This document shows positions 22,119-34,956 of a DNA stretch of 64,000 bases, piece by piece; position 1 is the stretch's first letter, and each line of letters starts with the position of its first letter. Both the position numbers and the translations under genes were made by a program. Under the pieces are notes generated by a model. It was not told where the DNA came from, made no database searches, and saw nothing but the letters and a program-made list of their open reading frames with translations. The DNA is from Camellia lanceoleosa (taxonomy: Eukaryota; Streptophyta; Magnoliopsida; Ericales; Theaceae): the NCBI GenBank assembly GCA_025200525.1, contig CM045761.1, positions 101,346,182 to 101,410,181 on the forward strand, given 5' to 3'.

Positions 22119-23618
22119 TGTGTTCGGCGGGGCTGCCCCGCAGCCTCCACCGTTGATTGGAGAGAGGAAACATGCTCTTCCTGTCCCTCAAAGAGCTTAA
22201 CCTTTTTACTACCAGCAGATGAACTAGACGACTCATCACAAAGGCCCCGATCGCGCTTACCCACCTTCAGCTTCGTTCCACCAACACTAAGCATTTGCTG
22301 GTCCAACGTTTTAGAGGAACCTCATGCCAACTTCTTTCACTTTTTCCTTACCTTCAAAGGGCCAGCAAGCGTGGGCAAATTGAGACTAGGTCGCACCGAA
22401 GAGGCCAAATCTGGACTGGGCTGCCCACTAGTCCCACATAAGTTGGGCCCATCCGGACCCCCTAAACCCCAGCCCTCCATTATGTGAACTTGTTCTTTAG
22501 GCCCAAAAATGGCTACTACCTCCATGTCTTTTTGCCTATCAGGCCCAACTAAAGCTTGGTCCAACCCAGTCCACTCCCCAGAATTTTGAAAATTAGAATC
22601 TGGCGCCAGGAAAAGATCGCCGATAAACTTACCATCCTTAGAACCCACCAAATCCGCCCCTCGCGTAGCAATCACGGGATTTTGGGAATCAGATTGCAAC
22701 TTACTAGATTTGAAGAAATCCACTAAGGCCCCTTTCTGGTGAGATTGTTCTGCCGTCGCCGGAATAAAATTAGGGGTAGAACCAATCCAAAGCCCACCTT
22801 GGCGCACAGTTAAATCCTCCAGTATTGCCTGTGAGCTGCCCGCCAACTCATCACTACCCCCATGGGACTCCTTTCTAACCCGTCCTCGTGGTGCTTCAGC
22901 CCGAAGCCATGGACCATATTGCAATGGCACCTCCTCCCTATGTGCTCCCTCCAGCAACCTGTTCCCACAATCGCGAATACTATGGCCAATGAAAACAGAA
23001 GTTGGGTAACCTCTCATACTGTAGCATAATCCACACCGGTTCTCGGCCACCTAGTGCCAATTTTAAACCCCGCCGAAGGGGTTTATCAATATTGATTTCA
23101 ATGCGAATACGAAGAGTCCTTCCCCAAGCAATACCTCCGTCACCATACTCCATATCGACAAACTTACCAAGGTTATTCCCCAGCAAAACCCCCACCTCTC
23201 GAGTCATACTTATAAGAGGGAGATTAGATGCATGGACCCAAAACTCCATAGTTGAAAACGTGATTTCCGACGGCTGTAAAGCCCCATTAAATTCTTTCAA
23301 CATGACCAATTGTTTGTCAAAACTCCAAGGGCCATTGATCATCACCCTACGTTTATCGACTATATGGCCAAACTGTACCAAAAACAAGTTATCACCCAAA
23401 GTTTTGAACACTACTCCTTTAGATGCCTTCCAAACTGATGTCAAAGTGGACCGCAGCGCCTCCATATTGAATGCCCGCATGGTGAGAAGTTTACCCACCA
23501 AGCAAAGCCCTGCCTTTGCCTCAGTGGAGTGAACATGAACCTCATCCACGACCACCTCGGCTGCCTCCTCGTCTGTCAAGACAAGCCGATGTGCCAAGTC
23601 TGCAAGAGAGGCTGCCAT
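22115..23618 (-). pseudogene. LINE ORF1: RNA-binding protein with broken zinc knuckle
   Basis: Starts at the ATG of MAASLADLAHRL. The N-terminal domain resembles the DUF4283-type region of plant LINE and gag-like proteins (FKTLGDNLFLVQFGH, GPWSFDKQLVMLKEF, FWVHASNLPL). At the CCHC knuckle the frame breaks: CFH is followed by a short deletion that removes part of the C-G-x-x-G-H stretch, and the frame resumes as GHSIRDCGNRLL near 22980. The C-terminal part is variable and acidic/Ser-rich, with two further stops near 22337 and 22320. ORF1 proteins bind element RNA, and this one could not fold its knuckle. Confidence 0.85.
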
Positions 23619-23763
23619 CAACAACCTCCAGAGAAACACTAAAATATACAAACCTTCTAAGAAAACCCCCACTAAAGGGGAAGAAACCTTGTACAGGACA
23701 AGAGAGAAACTCCTACCCGAGAGGAGAGCATTCTGATTAGCGTTCTGAAATATTCAATAGATT

Positions 23764-24665
23764 GAGTAGCGTATAAATTGAGTTGGGTTGATAGTGATAT
23801 CCTGTCACTCTACTATTTGCTTTGGATCAAATGTCTGGACTTTGGAAATCTTTTTTGAAAACTGAAACTTTTCAGCCATCTATTAGTATAAATGTTTTTT
23901 TTTTGGTGAATAATTTTATGTCAAGTTTGACGTATTGCAAAAAAATTAAAAAGTCAAAACGTTATTCAAAAAGTTAAAAAGTTAATACTATTCATCAAAA
24001 GTCAACAATTACGGCTGCACAACTCCCAATTTAATTTTTCCCTGTAAATTAATTTTTACAATTTTTTATTACATATTTTTTTATAAAAAGTCAAAAAGTT
24101 AACCCAAACATCCATATTTTCTTCTTTAATTTTTTAATCTAAAAAAACAAAAAATATACTTATTTAGAACACCTCAAACAACTCCTAAGTATAAATGTTG
24201 CCTCTCATATTGTCACATCTTTTCCCTCTCCTGACTTTTAAACTGTGGCTGAATTATAAATTTGAATTAATTAATTAATTTTTTTTTTTAAAGAGAAGAA
24301 ATGAGGTAAATGTGAATAATATATATATATTTGTTGAGATAATTGCATTCCAGTAGTGTAGTGGATAAATAATTTTATTTTTATGATAGTGCAAATTTTC
24401 CGTATGTAAAATATAGTATTCTCCTACGTTTGGTGCAAATCTTTTCAGTTGGTCAAAATTACAAAAAAAAAAAAAAAAAAAAAAGATTTCATATTGTGCA
24501 ATTATTCTATTATTGTCACACTTAATTGTAATTTTATTTTTCTTTTTCCCATTTTCCTTTCCTTTTCAAATTGATGATGGGTTATGAACTCTCCAAATTT
24601 GATATTCTCAACAAAAAAGAAATTTTCAATAGTCTATCAAATTTTAAGACCAAAAATTAGACTTA
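23764..24665. other. AT-rich spacer
   Basis: No gene seen. It contains AAAAAGTCAAAA and AAAAAGTTAAAA-type words in a loose inverted arrangement near 23935-24110, a (TA)n tract, and an A22 run near 24463-24484. Confidence 0.5.
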
Positions 24666-24796
24666 GGGTTGGTTTGGGATATCCTAAAAAAGTGTACTTT
24701 TTGTCTTTTTACGAAAAGATGTGCAGAAAAATAGAGAGGTGATGTGATAGAAAAAAGATAAAAAGATGGATTATATAGTAGATCCCAAACTAGGCC
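24666..24796. mobile_element. Tourist-like MITE, 131 bp, TTA duplication
   Basis: The TIRs GGGTTGGTTTGGGAT and, inverted, GGCCTAGTTTGGGATC are flanked by TTA on both sides (24663-24665 and 24797-24799). Small size, GGGCCTGTTTGG-type ends and a TTA duplication fit PIF/Harbinger-derived Tourist MITEs. Confidence 0.65.
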
Positions 24797-25089
24797 TTAA
24801 TTTTTAAACTTAATGATGTGATAATCAATTAAGATATTAAATATAATATTTTCTCATATCTTTTTTAATCATCAACCAATCATATGACTTACACATTATT
24901 GAGTTTAAAAAATATGTCTAGAAAATGGACTTGTATATTATTTTTCCAAATTTGACAATTGCTAAAATTTAACAAGATTCTTTCTATCTACCTAGATAGA
25001 ATATATATATATATATATATTTTAATAAAGATAACATTAATATATTAGTAGTTAGATTATAACACACGCCAACTTAAACGAGTCAAGAG

Positions 25090-25459
25090 TCTCTCCTTAC
25101 AGTCCCGTCCTTGCGTCCGTCCTTGCAGGCCTTCGGGTCTACTTTTAGGTCCAATTTTGATAATCCGAACCGTTTATATTTTATAATTTATTCAGTATAT
25201 CATACCTGTAAAAAATCAAGTTGATCGGATATCAGAAAGCATGTGTTCGGAAAACTGTTTATTAAATTATTTAAAAAATAGTTTTTATTTCAATTTTTCG
25301 AACACATGTTTTCTGATATCCGATCAACTTGATTTTTTACAGGTATGATATACTGAATAAATTATAAAATATGAACGATTTGGATTATCAAAATTAGGCC
25401 TAAAAATAAACCCGAAAGCCTGCAAGGACAGGCGCAAGGACGGAGGCTGCAAGGAGAGG
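25090..25459. mobile_element. Foldback MITE with near-perfect 170-bp arms
   Basis: The arm TCTCCTTACAGTCCCGTCCTT to TCGAACACATG is repeated inverted with few differences across about 370 bp. Notable shared stretches are CCTTGCAGGC, TTTTGATAATCC, TATCATACCTGTAAAAAATC and GATCGGATATCAGAAA. A transcript from either strand would form a long hairpin. The same internal words appear in the foldback at 15697-16064. Confidence 0.8.
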
Positions 25460-25577
25460 ATCCTGATACAACTTGAACATGAAATCTCACCATGATATCT
25501 AAGTGTTGTATTCGTCACCACTTGAACTACAGCCGAGTCACCTACCATAAGATTCACAAATAGTGTTTTGCGATATT

Positions 25578-27054
25578 TGTTGGAAATGGTTATAAAATTT
25601 TAGGTAAAATCAGAATTTTTTCTTAAATTTGGTCTATTTTTTAGATGAGTCCCGTGCGTCGATTTACGCGGGTCAAAGTGGTAACGCGTTCTATGCCGCG
25701 CTGTGATTCATGTTGTATATTTGATTGTTCAAAACCATTACCGAGTGAATGGGAAATTGAAGTCAAAGTGTGCTCCATGGAAATGGAGTTTTGGTAAAAA
25801 AATCCTTAAAGGTATTGAATAAAGCTTGCCCCGCATTGATTTGGTGGGAAGTTTTAAAGGTGTTTATAAGGCATGGGTTTGATACTTGGGATGTGCCCCA
25901 AGGGGTACCCAAGTGTTTTAGAGGGAGAGGTTATAGGCTAGACCCATTGGACCCAAAAATCACCACATGCGCCGTCGCCGGTCGGGCGGGCTGGGCTTGG
26001 GCGCTGGTGTGAGGTTGGGTTGGGCTTGTTCGGCCCAATACTAATCTTTTTGGGCCAAAAACATTTGAATTTAATTTTATTTTGTATAAAATAAAATCCA
26101 GAATTCAAATTAAACCGGAAATAAACTGGTTTGGTTTTACTGTACATCCAAACAGGACCCTTCCCAAAATAAACTAGTCTGGGTTTTACTGTACATCCAA
26201 ACAGGGTCCTTCCCATTTTTGTATCTGTTTAAATTTAAACCTAATAGATTCAAATCTGTTTGAATTCAAAACTAACATGTTTCATACATGTTCAATTCAA
26301 AACCAGCAGCCACTTTTACATCTATAAATAGATTAGCCTCCAATTTGGATTTTACTCGAATTTTTGTACTCCATCCTCTGTTATAAATCTCTGCATTTTG
26401 TTGCATTTAAGCCTTGTTTGGGAAACATCATTTTAAAAAAAAAAAAAAAAAGCCAACAAACAACCCATACCAAAAAAAAAAAATTCTCTCTTCTCTTTTT
26501 TTGCACATCTTTTCTTTAAAAAAAAAAAAAAAAGACATCAAACATACTAGTTTTTTTGAGTGACTATTTTAGCCAAATAGCCAAAAAGTTACTAAATTAG
26601 CATGTTCCCAAACGAGGCCTTAATTTCTGAAAGAAAGAGTGTAAACACTTAGTGTGTTCGTAAGGCAAACAATTTGTAGTGCTGCTATTGTTTGTAGAAG
26701 ATCATTTCATCCTGGGAGATAGACGTCCAAATTCTGAAAGCACCGTGGAGAGGACGAATCTGTCTTAAGGACACAGTGTCAAACACTAGACTTGATCAGA
26801 TACTTATTCAAAGAAATTAATCAAGTAAGTTGTTTAATTTATTATTCTGTTTTATTATTTATTTAAATTAGATTTTAATTTTGTTTTTGTAACAAAATAA
26901 AATCTGTTTTTATTTATTTATTTTTATTTTTATTTCAAGTTTGATTTTTGTAATTAAACAAATTCTCTCATTTCCTTTATTTCTTTTTATTCTAGTTGTT
27001 GTTTAGTACACAATAGAATTTAATTTATTTAAATACAGTGAAGATTGTCCAACA
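25578..27054 (+). repeat. 5' LTR of the copia element
   Basis: 1,477 bp, TG to CA. A TATA-like CTATAAATAG lies at 26322-26331. It contains a direct duplication of a roughly 48-bp block ending TTTTACTGTACATCCAAACAG (26100-26220), also present in the 3' LTR, and a 209-bp MITE at 26411-26619 absent from the 3' LTR. Confidence 0.95.
26411..26619. mobile_element. MITE inserted in the copia 5' LTR (TTAA duplicated)
   Basis: GCCTTGTTTGGGAA and, inverted, GGCCTCGTTTGGGAA are the ends. TTAA stands on both sides (26407-26410 and 26620-26623), while the uninterrupted 3' LTR has a single CATTTAATTTC at the same place. That gives an empty-site comparison within the window. Type: PIF/Harbinger-like by TIR. 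The duplication may be TAA or TTAA. Confidence 0.85.
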
Positions 27055-27388
27055 ATCTTAAGACAAAATATTTTTTGGTATCTTCATTGTATTTAATTTT
27101 CTGATTTCATAAAGACATATTCTGGTTGGAAAACAAATAGTGTTTATGCTATTTGATAGATAGTAGTAATATACTGTCTCTTTTCTTTGACAACTAGTAG
27201 TAATATACTAGTGTCATTAACAATTGCAGAATATTAATTGTGTTACAGAAAATTATTGTGCTATTTTATTTTTCTAGTTTTAGTAACAAGGAAAATAAAT
27301 TATTTTGTGTTATAATTTATTTTTTGGTTTTAGTAACTAGAAAATTTATTTGTGTTTTAATTTTTTCGGGTTTTTGTAATAAGATATT

Positions 27389-30300
27389 ATGGCTACTACA
27401 ACTGAAACTGTATCTGGTAGTGGTACTCCGATTGTTACACCAATACCGGTCCCTATCCAGAACCATGTTCATGTACCAATCAATCATAGAGAAAAATCGA
27501 AAAAATTTAATGATACGGAGTTTAAGAGATGGCAGCAGAAGATGCTGTTCTATCTTACAACTCTTAATTTGGCTTGGTTTCTCCATGAAGAGGCTCCAGC
27601 ACTTAAAGAGGGTGAAAGTGATCGGCAAGTTGTTGTCGCTGTAGATTCTTGGAAACATTCAGATTTCCTATGCAGAAACTACATTCTCAATGGCCTTGAC
27701 AACATGCTGTATAATGTTTACAGTCTTCTGAAGTCAACAAAAGAATTATGGGATTCTTTGGAGAAGAAATACAAGACAGAAGATGCCAGCACGAAGAAAT
27801 TTGTCGTCGGTAAATTTCTGAATTTTGTTATGGTAGACTCCCAAACGGTAATATCTCAAGTTCAAAGTTTTCAGATAATTTTGCATGATATTCATTCAGA
27901 AGGTATGTCTCTTAGTTAATCTTTCCAAGTCGCTGCTTTAGTGGAAAAGTTACTACCGGCTTGGAAAGATTTCAAAAATTATTTAAAACATAAACGCAAA
28001 GAGATGACCATGGATGAGTTGATTGTAAGATTAAGAATTGAGGAAGATAACCGAAAGGCTGAAAAGAAGAATGGGAAAAATCCCATTGAGTCCAAGGCTA
28101 ATGTGGTTGAACAAGTTCAAAAACCACATAACAAAAAGAGGAAGTTTACTGGAGATGGTCCTAAATAAGGTAACAACAATGGCAACAAGAAGTTCAAAGG
28201 AAAATGCTATAACTGTGGCAAGACTGGACATCGAGCTTCTGACTGCCGCCCTAAGAAGGATCATGGAAGTGCAAGTAAGAAGACCACTAATCAGGCCAAT
28301 GTAACAAAATTGGATTACATCTCTGACGGAGTGAATGACATCAATCTCTCTGTTGTGGTGTCTGAGGCTAACTTGGTTGGAAATCCCAAAGAGTGGTGGG
28401 TTGACACTGGAGCAACTCGTCACATATGTGCGGACAAGAAGATGTTCACTACCTACAGTGAGGCTGCAAATGATGAACAACTTTTCATGGGAAATTCTTC
28501 TACTTCTACTGTGGCTGGACAAGGGAAAGTGATCTTGAAGATGACATCAGGAAAAGAACTGACCCTCAACAACGTCGCATGTACACGACATCCTAAGAAT
28601 TTAGTTTCTGGTTCTTTGTTAAGTAAAAATGATTTTAGGCTTGTTTTTTAGTCTGATAAGTTTGTATTAACAAAGAGTGGTATGTATGTTAGTAAGGGAT
28701 ACATGAGTGATTGTCTCTTTAAGATAAATGTAATGACAGTTGTACCAAAAGTTGCTATGAATGAGAATAACACACATCTTCTGCTTATATTCTTGAGTCG
28801 AATTTATGGCATGGTAGATTAGGTCATGTAAATTATGATGCTTTGTGTAGATTAATTGGTTTGGATTATATACCAAAGTTTGAAATTAATCCTAATCATA
28901 AATGTGAAATTTGTGTAGAAGCGAAACTAACTAAGGCTCCATTTAAATCGGTTGAAAGGAAAACTGAACCTCTAGAATTAATTCATACTAATATATGTGA
29001 TCTAAAATTTATTCAAACTAGAGGAGGCAAAAAGTATTTCATAACATTTATCGATGATTGCACAAGATATTGTTATGCTTATTTATTTAGAAGTAAAGAT
29101 GAAGCTTTAGAAATGTTTAAACTTTACAAAACAGAAGTTGAAAATCAACTTGGTAAAACCATTAAAATGGTTAGAAGTGATAGGGGTGGTGAATATGATG
29201 CACCATTAAATGAATTTTGTGCACAACATGGCATTATTCACCAAACTACAGCTCCTTATTCTCTACAGCAAAATGGAATTACTGAAAAGAAGAATAAAAC
29301 CCTAAAAGAAATGATGAATGCCATGTTACTAAGTTCAGGTTTACCACAGAACTTGTGGAGGGAAGCAATATTGTCTGCTAATTATGTTCTTAATAGAATA
29401 CTCCACAAGAAAACCAACAGCACTCCTTATGAATTGTGGAAAGGTCGACCACCTTCCTACAAATACTTAAAAGTGTGGGGGTGTTTGGCAAAAGTTGAAG
29501 TTCCCGTTCCTAAAAAGACTAAGATTGGACTAAAAACAGTAGATTGTGTGTTTATTGGTTATGCTCAGAATAGTAGTGCATATTGGTTTCTGACTTATAA
29601 ATCAGAAATACCTGATATAAATGTGAACACTATTATAGAGTCAAGAAATGCTGTGTTTTTTGAACATGTCTTTCCTTACAAGAAATGACAGGAATTAAGT
29701 TTACAGAAAAGAACTTATGATTGTACACAAAGTCAAGAGACTAATGACAATCAAACACAAGAGACTAGTAATGGTCTCAACCAACAGGATTTAACTGATG
29801 ATGAACCAAGAAGAAGTAAGAGAGCGAGAACATCAACATCCTTTGGTCCAGATTTTCTGACATACTTGTTAGAAAATGAACCTCAAAGCTTTAAGGCAGC
29901 AATGACAGGTCCTGAAGCACCTTTGTGGAAAGAGGCTGTTAATAATGAAATTGAATCCATTATGCAAAATTATACTTGGGAATTGGTGGATCTTCCACCA
30001 GGTTCTAAACCTCTTGGATATAAACGGATATTCAAGAGAAAAATGAAAGCAGATGGTTCAATTGACAAGTATAAAGCAAGACTTGTAGTTAAAGGTTACA
30101 GACAAAAGGAAGGTCTGGACTATTTTGACACATATTCCCCTGTGACAAGAATAACATCCATTCGCATGCTTATTTCTATAGCAGCGTTGTTTAATTTAGA
30201 AATACATCAAATGGATGTTAAGACAGCTTTCTTAAACGGTGATCTAAATGAAGAGATCTATATGGAGCAACCCGAAGGGTTTGTAGTATCACGGCAAAAA

Positions 30301-31420
30301 AAAAAATAAAATTGTCAACTTGTAAAATCCCTTTATGGATTAAAACAAGCACCTAAGCCATGGCATGAAAAATTTGATCATGCAATACTTACTAATGGGT
30401 TTAAGATAAACGAATGTGACAAATGCGTCTATGTTAAAACACTGACCAAGGATATGTCATAGTTTGTTTTTATGTGGATGACATGCTTATCATAGAAGCA
30501 ATCAAAACATTATCAAATCAACTAAGTAAATGCTTAACAAGAGATTTGATATGAAAGATATGGAGATCGCAGATGTTATATTAGGAATGAAAATTACTAA
30601 AACATCTGACGGATATGCATTATCTCAATCTCATTATATTGAGAAAATACTTGATAAATTTATTAAGGATGATTTGAATTTAGCTAGAACATCTGTAGAC
30701 ATCAGTCTTTATTTATCGAAAAATAAAGGTGATGCAGTGTCTCAGTTAAAATACTACCAAATCATTGGAAGCCTAATGTACCTAATGAATTGTACTCGTC
30801 TTGATATAGCTTATGCTATCAGTAAATTGAGTAGGTACAATAGTAACCCCGAAGAAGACCATTGGAAAGCAATCATTCGGGTTCTTAGATATCTAAGATT
30901 CACCCGTAATCATGGTTTGAACTTTACTCGATATCCAGCAGTACTTGAAGGTTATTGTGATGCAAATTGGATATCGGATACTAAAGATTCAAAATTTACA
31001 AGTGGATATGTCTTTACTCTGGGAGGCGCTGCTGTTTCTTGGAAATCCACAAAACAAACTTACATCGCACGATCCACAATGGAATCCGAGTTCATTGCTT
31101 TAGACAAAGCAGGAGAAGAAGCAGAATGGCTTCGTCACTTTTTAGAAGACGTTCCAATGTGGCCAAATCCTGTGCCAGCTATTTGCATTCATTGTGATAG
31201 TCAATCTGCAATAGGCAGGGCACAGAATCATATGTGTAACGGTAAGTCATGACATATTCATCGTCGACATAATACCGTTAGGCAGTTGTTGTCAAATGGA
31301 ATAATCTCAATAGATTATATAAAATCTAAAGAGAATATTGCGGATCCGTTAACAAAATGTTTGACAAAAGAGCTGGTGTATAGTTCATCAAAGGGAATGG
31401 GATTAAAGCCTATTACATAA
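27389..31420 (+). pseudogene. Copia gag-pol, interrupted
   Basis: Gag starts MATTTETVSG at 27389 and carries a CCHC knuckle ([14 protein letters not shown]). The aspartic protease motif is WVDTGATRH. The integrase has [14 protein letters not shown] and SDRGGEY, with E in [10 protein letters not shown]. The RT segment has YKARLVVKGY and MDVKTAFLNG, then YVDDMLI in a different frame. RNase H follows with [20 protein letters not shown] and ENIADPLTK. Lesions: TAA at 27917, TAA at 28166, TAG near 28649, a 2-base insertion near 28770 before the GAG-pre-integrase region, an A-run with a stop at 30307, and frame changes near 30440 and 30530. The final stop is 31418-31420. The lineage within Ty1/copia was not assigned. 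Confidence 0.93.
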
Positions 31421-32794
31421 GAGTCGTTGTAACATGCTCGGGGGGTACCCGCGCGCGTTAAACAGTTTGGACTCCCAAGATCTCTTTGATCTCAAGTTTC
31501 ACGAATGCAATGTGAAACGTAGATGAGAGTCCAGATTTGGCAACTTTTATTAAAAATTCATTCTATTGCAATTTTGTCAAAAATGGACTGCGTCATCAGA
31601 TCTCAGAGTCGCCACCTAATATTTTGGGAAATTAGGAAACCCATGACTCGGTGCCAAGGCCACTGTTCGTCGTAACCAAGGATGCTTGGCTCGGAAACTT
31701 AGGTATGAGAGAGGAAGGTCAATAATGAGCACCCCCGCTCACCCAATCAAAAGATCGGCCTCTACTAAACCATAATATGACTTTTTATTTTCTTTTATAT
31801 GTTCATATTCTGATTATTGAATAAATCCTAAAATTTACTAGGTGAAGCATACAAGTATAGACTAGTTTGCTCAAATTGGAACAATTCAATTTCATGTTTG
31901 TTTTTCGAAAAGGGTTTGAATTTGCCACTTGACAAAGTGGGTTTAAAGTTTGTGGATTTGCCACTGCAAAGTGGGCTTAAAACGTACATTTATTGAATTA
32001 TTCCAATTCAAACAATAAGCTTTCATCCACAGGCATTCATACAGTTATATCAAGTAAGCAAGTAGCCTCATGGTAGAATGCTAGACATAGTAAGAAAAAC
32101 ACACACAAACGGGATGCTAAAGCATAAAAATTTACATGTTTGACGTCCCACAAACAAGCTACAAAACAAAGTTAGTAAAACATGCATGATCTTATATACA
32201 AAATCCTAATACAATTCACTCATGAGATACAACTAAAAATTCGGCTTTTAAGATATGACATGTGAATCATCTCAAGAACATGAGGTAGCGCACATAATCA
32301 CATAGGAATTGATTAAATTCACAAATGCAAACTTAGCCGAATCAAGATGCATGAAACATGGATGCAAAATATGAATATGATGAAAAATAAATATGATGTT
32401 TATGTACAAATAAAGAAAGCAAGTAAAAGAACGGGATAGAAAGAAGCGGGGCGGGGAATTATTACAACATTTTAAAGAATAATTACAAACCAAATTAGAG
32501 AGGGATGAGGAGAATATTACAACAAAATAAAAACCTCACAATACACTCAAAATTAAAAAAATAAAATAAAATAAAAACTTCATGTTCTTTGGAACCGCCA
32601 CCGGAAATTGGTCAACATTGGGAGATTACGCCATCTTGTCTGGAAGAAGCTAACCGACCGGCCAACTAGGCCAAGCAAAACCTGTCTTGTTGCGGAACCA
32701 AGAAAAGGCACAAATAAAAAATATGTAGGTGGCTCAACTAACCACTACCGGTTAGATTAAAAACATGAAAACAAATATAAAATAAAATAAAAAA

Positions 32795-33007
32795 TACAAA
32801 CTTACAACATAAACCTAAAACAATAAAACAAATATAAGATAGAACATGTAATATTACAACAAAACTAATATGAGACTAATACAAAAATAAATAAATAAAT
32901 ATGAGGTAGAACATGCAAGATTACAACAAAACTAATTTGAGACTAATACAAGGAAAAATAATTATAAGGTAGAACATGCAAGATTACAATAAAACTAATA
33001 TGAAATT
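32795..33007. repeat. 213-bp unit, left copy, abutting the Tat insertion
   Basis: From TACAAACTTACAACATAAAC to TGAAATT. Nearly the same 213 bp recur at 44855-45067, directly right of the Tat element. The unit itself is made of three diverged subunits of about 65 bp with the core GAACATGCAAGATTACAA. Before insertion the solo LTR held two tandem copies. Confidence 0.85.
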
Positions 33008-33749
33008 TGTACGGGAAAGAAATATACCTTCTCGTATAATCCTGTTGATCAAGTCTGCGTTCCTCCGTACGATGTCGTTCTACCACCTGAAAATACAAAC
33101 GTGAGCTACCCGGCGGGTGTGGGCCGGAAACCTCTCCGATGCCTAAGTCAGTAAGCAAGACAAATAGGCAAGAGCTCTATGTATTCAAGAAGCAAAGTTG
33201 CATTACCTCTCCAAAGGTGGTATTGGTGAGCTTTTATAGGTTTCGCGTGGCACAATCCTGGTAGGGCTCTTACTCCTCCATGTAGAGTCCTCCTAGGATT
33301 CATACTCCTGGAAGATAATGCTTATCCTCCAATACCCTCCTCACTGCTTAAACCAAGTGAGATGGTTTTACCACGGCCGAACTACCATACAACCGAAGTA
33401 AACATGACTGTGCTCAGCCTCAGAATCGGCCGAACTATCATTGGTTCGGTTCTTCTTTTCTCTGAACTTACTCCGGCTTCTCATGTGAAACCCTTGGCCT
33501 GGCCAGACCGAACTAACATGTCAGAACCATTGTAGCTTTATAACCGGTCTAACCCTGAAGTACCTTTGACCGGTCTAACTTCAGTCTTCTCTCAGACCGG
33601 ACTAACTTTCCGGCTTAGGACTGGTCTAACTCCAAGGTATTCACAAGACCGGAGTAACTTGTATAGCCACTTTACTCGGCCCTTTGTGCTACGGCCCATA
33701 ACGGCCCAATACCTAGCTCGGCCCAATTTGCATATAAATTACCCTCTCA
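33008..33749 (-). repeat. 3' LTR of the Tat element
   Basis: 742 bp, TGAGAGGGT to CCCGTACA on the minus strand. It differs from the 5' LTR at 11 positions that I count by eye, all transitions. A TATA box CCTATAAAAG lies at 33231-33240 (minus). On the plus strand, ATATAAATTA at 33732-33741 lies at the inner edge and could start antisense transcription. Confidence 0.95.
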
Positions 33750-34089
33750 ATTGCCCCTTAATTCCATCTGCGTAGCATGATAGGGATTACCTATCTACAA
33801 ACCGAGCTAAAGTTTTAGCTTACCCAGCCGAGCTACAATCCTTTAGCTATTCCGGCCGAGCTAAAAACCTTTTAGCTTCTCCAGCCGAGCTAAAAGCTAT
33901 TTAGCTTATCCAGCCGAGCAAAACTTAAGCCGAGCTGTGCACGTTCGGTCAAAACGTCTCTTCAATTGCAGCGACTGAAACGCTTCCCTTTCCAGTGACA
34001 CGTGGCAGCCCCTGGTTGGTCAATCACAGCTGTAACGCCGCCCTCGTACTTCGTAATTTTTGAACAGTTCACGCCAGAACGCTTTTCAC

Positions 34090-34863
34090 CAAAACAAAAA
34101 ACCCTTTCCTCTCTTCACATCATTCACCAAACTATTCTACCTTCTCTCTCTTGTCTGAGCTTTTTACTGTTCTTCGTTTTGCACTTTGAAGCTCGCGTTC
34201 TTGCTGCGGTTGTTGCTTCATCTCCAACTTCTTCCTCTTCATCTGGTAAGCATCACCAATCTGTTTCTCTTTGTCTCTTGTTTTTATTCAATCCGTTTGT
34301 AGTGTGTTTTTGCAAAACATTTCTTGCTATTATTTTTGTACTTTTTCTGGAAAGAACTTGCCTGTAGAATGCTAGAACTTCATGAATCTTCAAGTAATAG
34401 CTAGTGGAACACTTTATTTGATCCAAAAAACACGTCCAACCGAACTAGGAATCTGTTTTTGCTATATAAAGATATAGGGAAACTGGAACCGAACTAGCAC
34501 TTGTGCACATTATAGTAGTTTCAATAGGCCACCAACTGATTCATATTAGCCGGAATAAAAACGCACCGAACTAGAAAATTTTGGCCCTTGACCGAGCTAA
34601 GCCTAGGGGCTAAGCCAGCTTTCTCAGTTTCTAAACCAAACTCAAAAAGCTGCCCCTTTATGCCCAACCGGAGTAACAAATCACATAGGTAAAACCGAAA
34701 TAACCAAACATCCTACCGCGCCGAGATAACAAGCACCTTGGTTACAACCGAAGTAGATCCTGTAGTACACTGCCTAGCCGAAGTAGGACTTGTCTATTCT
34801 TGCTTTGTTTTTTGTAGCACGGCCAACGATCTGTGCTTAACACCTTGTTTTTCCACTTTGCAG
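34090..34863 (+). other. Possible leader exon and leader intron of the antisense ORF
   Basis: A pyrimidine-rich leader-like stretch at 34090-34245 ends in a good donor (CTG then GTAAGC at 34246). The acceptor TTCCACTTTGCAG ends at 34863, 93 bases before the ATG at 34957. The layout looks like a plant 5' UTR with an intron. This is inferred from splice motifs only. Confidence 0.35.
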
Positions 34864-34956
34864 ACTTAGGTTGCCCAGGCACTCCCTGTGTGCTCAACCG
34901 AGCTTCTGAGCACAACTCCTCAGCCGAACTAATTTATTTTATAAGTTATACCATAA

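Larger units (their letters stand above)
17961..23745 (-). mobile_element. Full-length plant L1-type LINE with 18-bp target duplication
   Basis: TGAAATATTCAATAGATT flanks the element exactly (17943-17960 and 23746-23763). A poly-A tail of about 14 A, read on the minus strand, abuts the left copy, the mark of target-primed reverse transcription. ORF1 (23618-22115) and ORF2 (22118-17997) lie on the minus strand and overlap in an ATGA. The length of 5.8 kb and the intact 5' end show full-length insertion. The coding regions are disabled by nonsense codons and one deletion, so it is dead, though still clearly legible. Confidence 0.95.

Noticed and set aside
22038..23740. Plus-strand frames opposite the LINE
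   Set aside because: Antisense shadows of ORF1 and ORF2; no known domain and interrupted elsewhere.
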